Assembly (NCBI GenBank): GCA_002418865.1
Contig: DIEY01000037.1
Coordinates: forward strand, 69,155-133,154
Source of the DNA: Bacteroidales bacterium UBA5762
Lineage (GTDB): Bacteria > Bacteroidota > Bacteroidia > Bacteroidales > TTA-H9
Direction of reading: 5' to 3'
Length of the DNA: 64,000 bases
Part shown: in pieces, positions 60,701-64,000 of the stretch
Layout of the letters: the number at the start of each line of letters is the position of its first letter
Position numbering within the stretch: the stretch's first letter is position 1
The notes under the pieces: model-generated
What the model saw: the letters and a program-made list of their open reading frames with translations, nothing else
The model's database searches: none
What the model was told of the DNA's origin: nothing
Program-made: the position numbers and the translations under genes

Positions 60701-61267
60701 GCAGGCGTTGCTGGTAGTATTTCCGCAAGAATTTGAAACTACGCAGGTATATGATCCGGCATGAGTAGCATCTACATTATTGATAATTAGGTTTTGATTA
60801 GTTTGAGTGGGTAATATAACTCCATTTTGATACCATTGAAAAGAATAAGGACTTAACCCCGAAACATTTACCGTGAGGTTTAGGGTAGTTCCTTCGCACA
60901 CCGAAAGGGTACTTATAGGTATAGTGGCTTCAGGATTAGAAAATCGGACCACTCCAAGTTTATTTGTATCACCAGGGCATCCATACTCGTTCGTTTCAAT
61001 TACCCAAAGAGTATCTATACCGACAGTATTTCCCCACGTTACTTGGATATGTGCTGAAGAATCATTATAAAGGTAGGTGATTGTACCACTAGCGTATTTT
61101 GTTCCCCATAAAAAATAAGAGCCATCCGTGCTATCTACTCTATAAAATTCTGTGCTTCCCGTACACACCGAGTCAGGCTGAATTGTCGAATTCTGAGCCT
61201 TAACCCATGAAAAGGGTATCAACCCTACAAAGAGTAATATAAAAATTCGTAAAAACCTGCTTTTCAT
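48773..61267 (-). CDS. Giant mosaic T9SS surface protein (adhesin-like)
   Basis: A 4164-residue predicted surface protein, open in one frame without interruption. Order from the N-terminus: signal peptide (1-24, ending VKA); about 85 residues of unknown type; 16 Ig-like repeats (about 111-1465); a SprB repeat (GASDGAIDLTLVNA); seven propeller blades of 61 residues (about 1550-1975); a second SprB repeat (NGNEGSINLTVGGG); 4 then, after another block, 9 cysteine-pair repeats of about 86 residues; between them 8 repeats of about 82 residues; a 230-residue region; and a type B sorting domain (about 4071-4164, APTAFSPNSDGLNE, WDGKDMNGELCPSG). T9SS export and surface anchoring follow from the last domain. 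Ligand unknown. SprB-like adhesion or matrix building is inference. Confidence 0.9.
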   Translation of the reverse strand: MKSRFLRIFILLFVGLIPFSWVKAQNSTIQPDSVCTGSTEFYRVDSTDGSYFLWGTKYASGTITYLYNDSSAHIQVTWGNTVGIDTLWVIETNEYGCPGDTNKLGVVRFSNPEATIPISTLSVCEGTTLNLTVNVSGLSPYSFQWYQNGVILPTQTNQNLIINNVDATHAGSYTCVVSNSCGNTTSNACNVTILFNPVITLLSSPVSTCLGENITIHVSTTGSQPLSFQWYHGATPLVNNPPHITGATDSILTITGMTYSDTGYYHCIISNTCAMAITDSVLVNINIAPVITQQPDSLSICNNQNAQFTVSASGDSLYYQWQKNGVDIVGATNDTLSFTPATYLDTANYQCIVYNTCGTEISLIANLNMNIPPQIVNNPDSVSICDGQNTFFTVIATGDSLHYQWQKNGVNIAGATNSTLNFIPAHYSDTGNYVCVISNNCGTDTSANAHLNMNIPPAIVTQPHNLSKCLGQDATFSVIASGDSLNYQWLKNGNLIPGASQSTLILNNIQYSDTASYVCHIWNNCGEIYSNAGVLNINILPVITVQPNKTSSCLGDSETLYVVATGDSLKYQWRLNGIDISGAIQSSITINPVTLANTGDYTCWVYNNCGGVLSNVATLSVNLVPHIVVQPQKISSCPGYSATFSVTATGDSLEYQWMRNGVILPGETNDSLTINPVTYNDTASYTCLVSNTCGSELSTPAKLTINIPPVITVQPQNISTCIGSSITLNISATGDSLYYQWKFNGIDIPGAIQSSLTINPVQYSDTGYYSCDVYNTCGSVTSQQAHVTINIAPVIVQQPVKISTCPGENVSFNVIATGDSLYYQWKKNGFDIPGATQNTLIFNPVSYADTANYTCQIYNTCGNILSETVYLNINIAPVIQQQPQSLLSCVGDMDYFHIDVTGDSLNYQWRFEGSNIIGANSENYIINPVTLADIGVYDVIVWNNCGTVISDTAHLYANIDPAIIVNPEDISSCLGQTESFIVGIIAAGSALPNFQWYKDGLVLTGENDSVLTISNITLAKTGAYFCELSNNCDTVYTDIVYLTVNIAPQIVQQPNSISTCIGNTEQFIVVASGDSLYYQWFKDGNPLPGATDSILQFNPVQASHIGIYYCHIWNTCGSINSQPVSLYMNIPPAITLQPINQKACSGENVILQVAATGDYINYQWFKDGDPILGATSSTLQFNPIDYSARGQYQCRIQNNCGTVWSNTVWVWVNTAPIITQQPQGISTCEGENYTLSVTALGDSISYQWQLEGIDIPGATSNTYTIYNIQYSQTGNYTCYMSTRCGNTMTQQAKVTVNRVPVITQQPSNISSCEGDFVSINFGVTGDSLQYQWYKNGNPMVGATNASLEFPAINVDDRGIYRCHIFNNCGEAWTISVNVWVNILPGVVVQPNSQTRCENDSVSFRITPIGDSISLQWYHNNQPILGATDSIYQIPVVALADAGTYFCRVTSASCGFYDSDIVTLDVVQKFSIHALTTNISCNGASDGAIDLTLVNATQPVQYQWSNGATSEDLTGLAPGFYSVYIIDYNNCREKKTIEIDEPDPLAFVHDTTIFSNVLRQGGPGNDMIMAIKTDKLGNTYVTGKFQGTANFQTQTLTSFGLDDIFLAKYNAAGNLSWIRQAGGSLQDQGHDLALDSLGNIYLTGSFQVMAFFGSTQILANGNKDIFLAKYDNNGNLLWVKNFGGFFDDAGNSIVTTEGGYSWLAGSMQGIATFQDSTIISYGGDDAFLARFNPNGELQWVKHAGGTSEDFAYAVTIDIAEDAIITGRFQSTAQFGSTSLISSGNNDIFLAKYDPIGNLKWVRKAGGTGNDLSRAVKTDYSQNIYLGGSIEGNANFGTLNVTSQGLKDAFVAKYSKEGYPQWIRTIGGTGIDNSKDLDVDALGNTYIAGTFRNNITLGRKTLTSIGSSDIYVAKYNTSGYLVWSQQAGGIGADSAMAIALRYDKNLALGGSFSNEAAFGGFSLISQGGDDAFLTRLNQVAVPTPPEIENALCFNGNEGSINLTVGGGTLPYEFFWSTGATTEDLTNIPAGTYWVFINDANNCELDEQFIIESQYPFPNPPISASVNRDYFCTNDPGDIVLSADGGSGDVLNWYSDSCGGVPIGSGSPLTIPSPTVTTTYYARWENACGASLCASVEVHVIDLPLPPSSVSVNQNPICEGTEYITLTATGGLGEILKWYSDSCGGIEVGTGTPLTIPAPTSATTYYARWESICGSSECDSITIDVTPLPQPVTQITASTDTICVNNTNPITLTATGGSGDVLNWTINTCNGTVIGTGYSILIDPPSVTTTYYAYWENSCGTSACASITIYVIPNPVAPTQITVSNNFFCFGTVPNITLTAIGGDGEEVRWFTGYCGSTNIIGTGTSVTIPSPTETTVYYARWENACGVSACAFTTVTVYPEPVVFFTGLEPNYCINSSNALLTGNHAPDGYFSGPGVINNGDGTAWFSPSIAGTGGPYTITYTYTSPQGCSKSSSQTTIVRALPLVNFVGLSNSYCVNAAPALLTGNMAPQGTFSGPGITNLGNGTAMFDPAVAGVGGPYQIIYTYSDNWGCENSETKSVIVYALPVVDFSGLAPQYCVNANPATLTGNQAPDGFFSGIGITNIGLGQAIFDPAAAGVGGPYTITYTYTDPYGCSNTKSKTVTVNALPTASFTGLNVDYCLNDPQDTLIGSMLPFGTFTGPGITDNNNGTAFFKPSVAGAGGPYTITYSYTDPNGCSASQSQTTIVYPLPQVSFTGLNPMYCVNANPVLLTGNHAPFGEFSGPGITDHFNGTATFDPSAAGVGTHQITYTYTNTNGCINSQTKTVVINALPNISFTGLEEIYCINDPFDILTGSQAPFGTFTGPGILDLGNGKARFYPDQAGIGGPYPITYTYIDNNACSGTYTDSTSVIDIPQLSVSGLEPSYCIDATPDTIVGNFEPMGSFSGPGIIDLNIGKAIFDPSLAGVGGPYTITYSYTDPNGCFNEISIEVTVHPLPEVTFNTLESGYCINANPVILVGNHKPYGAFSGTGVTDYGNGTGLFTPSTAGVGGPYDITYEYTDPNGCYASQTQSTYVYPLPTTPDSLHASANNFCTGTVPNITLSVIGGSGDIVRWFSAACGGTEIGTGTSIVIPSPADTTLYFARWENQCGVSECDSIQINIIHYPVEPDLVFASENNFCSTSIDSLTLTAVGGLGQVFHWYADSCGLNLIGSGSPLTIAAPLATTTYFGRWETACGPSNCKEVTVTVDPLPVIMDSITANHNNFCQGAYTNLTLTAWGGQGDYLEWYADACGSTPLGSGSPLVIPAPDSTTTYFARWMNGCDTTECQSVIVNVMPAAIAPDSISVDQNNYCAGTVGFITLSAFGGFGDTLQWFEGECGENYIGSGNSLLINAPTETTTFYARYANNCGPSECTSLTVNVIPQPLMTDSLTVDTNFFCQAYNGIIILNGFGGIGDTLRWYAGSCGSNYVGKGTELRISAPDTTTWYFARWTNACGESECDSIKVVVDEPLPLDSVWVDKPIVCFDDPGKIHLYASGGYGDNIYWFANHCGTTPIGSGTSLQINSPTVTTTYFARWENHCGESVCDSVQVLVIPKATPPALITVDTNYFCPNTVAQITLKAFGGYGDTLSGFGDTLRWFIDKCNGVEIGTGDSLTIPAPMKTTTYYARWENHCSESECLAFTVVVDVPMPVTYIWADTNNYCQGQVEDITLMAYGGYGEFLRWYKWENGAYQLLVTGQPYNFLAPDTTTTYYVRWENHCGVSAWDSIIIKVNTPVVPPLLTVDTNGFCSDYGAPIYLGGIGGNGDTLRWFTSSCGGNEIGIGNPLSIPAPTQTTTYYARYENICGITECNSITVDVVPAPIIFAGGLDSVCERGAYKIMNAHAENYSNILWTTTGSGIFDNPASLNPTYTLSNEEVIDKDTVYLIMNVNGNSPCGIYSDTLTLLINPLPVLSIFPYDTAICRDSSILITTSGAPNYEWRPTTGLEKIDNQNYLLSPTQPTTYTLIGTSASGCVDSINYKLDVYTTPYVDLGQDLYLFNCEPVVLDAGGGSLDVSYEWQDGSRQRFYKATENGTYWVKVSNRGCYTIDTIQVQLCEGYVWAPTAFSPNSDGLNETFKIITSDETINFQMYIYSRSGMLVYETDDITKGWDGKDMNGELCPSGVYVWKIIYKGNSPTSPGIEFTRSGVVTLIR
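49777..52112 (-). repeat. Nine cysteine-pair repeats of the giant protein (second set)
   Basis: Nine tandem units of about 86 residues with a shared core: FCxGTVxxITLxAxGG near the start, RWFxxxCGGxxIGxG in the middle, TTTYYARWENxCGxSECDS near the end. Four cysteines are nearly invariant. The seventh unit carries a 21-base internal duplication. Confidence 0.85.
52112..54075 (-). repeat. Eight GPG-type repeats of the giant protein
   Basis: Eight tandem units of about 82 residues: FTGLxxxYCxN, LTGNxAPxGxFSGPGI, GVGGPYTITYTYTDPNGC. Two conserved cysteines per unit. The period is near 245 bases and the block inserts between two sets of the other cysteine-pair repeat. Confidence 0.85.
54076..55113 (-). 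repeat. Four cysteine-pair repeats of the giant protein (first set)
   Basis: Four units of about 86 residues of the same family as the nine-unit set (ITLTATGGSGDVLNW, TTTYYARWENACG). The GPG-type block splits the family into 4 and 9. Confidence 0.85.
55346..56612 (-). repeat. Seven-blade propeller repeats (SBBP type)
   Basis: Seven tandem 61-residue units with the beta-propeller-repeat signature: GNDxxxAIKTD, YVTGxF, AxFG, DIFLAKYNxxGNLxW, AGG. Seven copies fit a complete seven-bladed propeller inserted in the adhesin. Confidence 0.85.
56872..60937 (-). repeat. Sixteen Ig-like repeats of the giant protein
   Basis: Sixteen units of about 84 residues (252-base period): PVITxQPxxISxCxG, GDSLxYQWxKNGxxIPGAT, YxCxVxNxCG. 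The Cys/Trp/Tyr-x-Cys pattern is the I-set Ig-like fold. Divergent enough that no long stretch of DNA is identical. Confidence 0.88.
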
Positions 61268-61365
61268 GTAATTGTAATGAATTTGATAAATATCTTGAAT
61301 TTAATTAAGTGTTCTGAAATGTGGTATATGGGTTAAAAGTATAATAGGCTTGAAAATATTGACAA

Positions 61366-61373
61366 CAAATTTA
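61366..61373 (-). promoter_or_regulatory. Candidate promoter box of the giant gene
   Basis: TAAATTTG on the minus strand, about 100 bases ahead of the ATG at 61267, in the 180-base gap to the previous gene. A long leader would result. Confidence 0.35.
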
Positions 61374-61449
61374 TATATATTTAGTAAAGATTCTATCATC
61401 TGTTTTCACTTTTTGTAATTGGGTTGTAGAAAATTTAATATAATTTGAT

Positions 61450-63246
61450 TTAATCGTGATAAATCGTTCTATAAGGAGGCAAAGGATTTATTGTAAGTTG
61501 TAATGAATCAGATAATTGACAATTATTTTCGTCAATAACTTGAACCCAGATCAAACCACCGGTACTCGTTGTGATAGTTTGGCTTGTACTTCCATTGTAC
61601 CATAAATAAGAACGATAAATTGCACCTGCATCGAAGGTAATTTGCTGCCCTTGGCAAATAGAAGTATCATTCCCAATATTCACTGGAGTTACGGGATAAT
61701 AAGTTAGTTCAATTGTATCGCTTAAAGTACATAATTCGTCGGTAACAGTTACATAATATTCTCCGGGTTCATTTACAATGATGGTTTGTGTGGAATCACC
61801 CGTATTCCACAAATAGCTCGTCATTCCTTCTCCGGCATCGAGTGTAACCGTTGTGCCAGGGCAAAAGCTAATGTCGGGTCCTAAATATAGACTGCTATAA
61901 TCACTGAAAAAACCGTACTCTGAACTTCCTCCAAGTTTGTTGAGGATACCTAAATGAAAAGGTCCTAACGTATTTTCTATAATATTAGAACCTGTAGGTA
62001 AAAGAGAAGTACTATTCAATACTTTACGAGCATAAACCCAAATGTCACCTGTACCTGGAACGGCTGAAAAATCACTGGCTGTAATGATCCCATTATTCCC
62101 ATTTACTAAGAAGCCCGATTTGAATTCATTTTTAGTAAGAATCATTAATGCAAAATCTAAATTACTTGTACGATTGAAACCGACTTGTTGCGAACCTGTA
62201 CAAGTGATCTGTGGAATAACCGCACTTCCCAACTCATCATAATGACCCGATATGTGGTAAACATAAACCGGTTTATCGGTTAAAATATAATAAGCATCGA
62301 GATCCATAACTTGAAAATATGTTTCTCCAGCATTGATGGTTGCTGAAGGAGTAGATGAACCATTGATAAAGATTTGAGTATTCGGCTGTGTAGCCAATAT
62401 ATAAAATTTTTCGAAATTTTGGGAGCCACTATAAGCAAATCCTTTTACAACGATGTATTCTATCCCAAGCAAATTAATGGGTTGAATCTGGTCTCCAACA
62501 AGGTCGTACCCACCTGTTGTGATCAAAGGTCTGAGACTATCATCCATTACCGTAACAGCTATAGGTTTATTTGCTACGATGTATGAACCTGCAAGAGTAT
62601 TGTTTATTCCTGTGCCCAAACATCGGACTGAATAGGTTTGACCCCGCTGGAGAGTTATCGTCCAAGAAGAATTTTTGCTATGGCCAACTACATCATCGGT
62701 AACCGTGATGGTAATCATTGTATTGTTTTCTGTGGCAATAATCTCAAATGTCTCGTTTCCATGTTGATTAGGGTAATGAAATTGCGATGGAATGAAGAAT
62801 TCCAGTCCTAAACCATTTTTCCCTTTCAGAGGGAATATATCGGGGTTCACATCACTGGCCACCTCATAATAAGCAGTAACCTTTTGAGAAGAAATTAATT
62901 TTAGGCCATAATTCAATATTGTATTAGCTGGCTGGTTTTCGATGATGTTTTTAAAAGGAGTAAGATTAATGCTTTGAGTGGTATTGGCTGGAATATTTAA
63001 GTTAATAGGAGAAAAAGAAGAGTTTGCTGGTTCTGATAAATTGATGTTTGCTGCTTCATCTATAGTTGAGACTCTGATAAAAATGGGCGCATCACCATGT
63101 TCGGCAGCTACATCAGGAGCAGTGAACCAGAAAACGGTATCTTGCTGTGCATAAGCCTTCATCGTTAATAGTTCAAAAATTGATATACAGAAGGTTATTA
63201 CTAAATATGAAGCAATTTTTCTTTTTACTTCGTACAATTTGTTCAT
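61450..63246 (-). CDS. Secreted protein with IgGFc-binding-type N-terminal domain, no sorting domain
   Basis: A 598-residue exported protein. The start is taken at the ATG at 63246 (a TTG at 63273 is less likely); a signal segment ending MKAYAQ follows. The first 400 residues resemble the IgGFc-binding-protein N-terminal domain (APIFIRVSTIDEAANI, NLTPFKNIIEN, KVTAYYEVAS, NTFEI-type strands, VANKPIAVTVMDDS, YHISGHYDELGSAVIPQI). Two Ig/PKD-like units follow (LGPDISFCPGTTVTLDAGEGM; NIGNDTSICQGQQITFDAGA). The protein stops at NPLPPYRTIYHD, just where relatives usually carry on into further units and a T9SS sorting domain. Ligand and anchoring unknown. Confidence 0.78.
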   Translation of the reverse strand: MNKLYEVKRKIASYLVITFCISIFELLTMKAYAQQDTVFWFTAPDVAAEHGDAPIFIRVSTIDEAANINLSEPANSSFSPINLNIPANTTQSINLTPFKNIIENQPANTILNYGLKLISSQKVTAYYEVASDVNPDIFPLKGKNGLGLEFFIPSQFHYPNQHGNETFEIIATENNTMITITVTDDVVGHSKNSSWTITLQRGQTYSVRCLGTGINNTLAGSYIVANKPIAVTVMDDSLRPLITTGGYDLVGDQIQPINLLGIEYIVVKGFAYSGSQNFEKFYILATQPNTQIFINGSSTPSATINAGETYFQVMDLDAYYILTDKPVYVYHISGHYDELGSAVIPQITCTGSQQVGFNRTSNLDFALMILTKNEFKSGFLVNGNNGIITASDFSAVPGTGDIWVYARKVLNSTSLLPTGSNIIENTLGPFHLGILNKLGGSSEYGFFSDYSSLYLGPDISFCPGTTVTLDAGEGMTSYLWNTGDSTQTIIVNEPGEYYVTVTDELCTLSDTIELTYYPVTPVNIGNDTSICQGQQITFDAGAIYRSYLWYNGSTSQTITTSTGGLIWVQVIDENNCQLSDSLQLTINPLPPYRTIYHD

Positions 63247-63466
63247 CCTCAAAAAGACAATTACTGTATTCAAATGGTTGTGCTAAATTCTAAAAAATCT
63301 TGTAAAACAATGTGAACCTTTTTTAAAGAACTAAAATTTATTCAATACTATGGAAAAGAAATGATTCAATTAATTGAACTAACAAATCTAATTACTTGGT
63401 TTTTAATTAAGTTTTCAGCTTATTGTAAAAAGATAAGATACAATGCATAATTACGATTAAGAATAG

Positions 63467-64000
63467 TTATTGATGACGAATCAATTTTGGGGGAGGTAAG
63501 GGGTGAACAATAATTTCTATGCTATCGGAAGATTTGCAATTATTAGAGGCCGTTACGGTAACAGAATATATACCTCCTTGACTTACAGTAATATATCTGT
63601 TTGTACTGCCAGTATTCCAAAGATAATTCTTCATACCTGCACCGGCATCTAAAACGATCGAATTCCCTGCACAAAAGGCCGTATCATTGCCTAAATTTAC
63701 TTCAGGTAATGGCAGAACTCTCAAAAAAACTGTAGTATCCCAGGTACATCCAAAGTTATCGGCTATATATACAGTATAGGGGAAAAAACCGGTATCGGAA
63801 GGCGAGATGAGGTAACCTGCTAAAATGGTGTCTATTATAAAAGGTCCCTCTACCCATGTGCTATCGATTTCGGCAGTATACCCCCAAGCTTGAGGTAATA
63901 GTTCGGGGGAAAGGTTCAAAGTCCATTCGAAAATATAGCCATTGTCGATAGCCCATTTGTCGCAGATTTCAATCGTCCATTTCCCGTTGAGAGGGCATCC
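63467..64000 (-). CDS. Secreted protein with P-domain-like and Ig-like units (partial)
   Basis: The 3' end of a gene whose start lies beyond the window. The frame is open to the edge. The first visible residues (NGKWTIEICDKWAIDNGYIF) match the end of a proprotein-convertase P domain, then a PKD-like segment (SPSDTGFFPYTVYIADNFGC) and one Ig-like unit (LGNDTAFCAGNSIVLDAGAGM, WNTGSTNRYITVSQGGIYSV). It ends VHPLPPPKLIRHQ, with the same halt after PLPP as the next gene and no sorting domain. The two are paralogues over this last unit. Confidence 0.7.
   Translation of the reverse strand, partial: GCPLNGKWTIEICDKWAIDNGYIFEWTLNLSPELLPQAWGYTAEIDSTWVEGPFIIDTILAGYLISPSDTGFFPYTVYIADNFGCTWDTTVFLRVLPLPEVNLGNDTAFCAGNSIVLDAGAGMKNYLWNTGSTNRYITVSQGGIYSVTVTASNNCKSSDSIEIIVHPLPPPKLIRHQ

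Noticed and set aside
49777..60937. Regular 246-258 base periodicity that could suggest a CRISPR or satellite array
   Set aside because: The period is in frame, the units code for Ig-like and cysteine-pair domains, and the DNA of the copies has diverged; there are no short identical repeats with unique spacers.

Overview
The window is a low-GC chromosomal segment from a member of the Bacteroidota. Several things point there: a type IX secretion (T9SS) gene set (gldJ, a PorP/SprF protein, two PorU sortases, PorV), surface proteins with gliding-motility-associated C-terminal domains, SprB and seven-blade repeats, a Bacteroidetes-type V-ATPase operon with a DUF2764 gene, and TAnnTTTG promoter boxes in front of many genes. 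The T9SS and V-ATPase content fits a Bacteroidales-like or related anaerobic lineage, but I cannot name a genus from sequence alone.

Layout. 1-2.9 kb: tRNA 2-selenouridine synthase, a T9SS-exported cohesin-like protein and a CoA-binding protein, all minus. 2.9-10.5 kb: V-ATPase operon, transcribed E-DUF2764-A-B-D-I-K on the minus strand, with ATGA start/stop overlaps. Its K subunit carries the sodium-ligand residue set. 10.6-13.0 kb: anmK and murF (peptidoglycan recycling and synthesis). 13.7-25.6 kb: T9SS locus, with gldJ and a porP-like gene on minus facing two tandem porU paralogues and porV on plus. 25.8-28.6 kb: dnaB and a secreted protein of the family often labelled asparagine synthetase B. 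28.6-33.5 kb: a six-gene minus-strand run (DUF151 nuclease, CNT nucleoside transporter, a degenerate pyrophosphatase-like exported protein, thyA, folA, a lipoprotein), centred on nucleotide supply. 34.1-36.6 kb: divergent Lrp regulator and Cys/Met PLP lyase, then bcp. 36.9-40.0 kb: a beta-propeller/DUF4114 lipoprotein and recA, separated by a perfect hairpin terminator. 40.0-42.3 kb: an atypical stretch with a short CDF-type transporter and a broken Pif1-like helicase remnant fused to a coiled coil. 42.3-48.7 kb: SDR, ECF sigma factor with an anti-sigma-like partner, lepA, a HAD phosphatase and a PAP2 phosphatase. 48.8-64 kb: a 4164-residue surface protein built from five repeat blocks, preceded by two related secreted proteins that end without a T9SS sorting domain; the first of these runs off the window.

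How the parts connect. The T9SS locus encodes sortase, shuttle (PorV), and lipoprotein/OM components that would export the type B CTD proteins at 1.1-2.4 kb and 48.8-61.3 kb. The V-ATPase probably couples ATP and Na+ (or H+) gradients; the CNT nucleoside transporter next to thyA/folA would be a consumer of such a gradient. Strongest candidates for something new: the tandem PorU pair, the mosaic giant adhesin with its CTD-less neighbours, and the exported pyrophosphatase-like protein that has lost its metal ligands. No tRNA, rRNA, CRISPR array or intact mobile element was seen.
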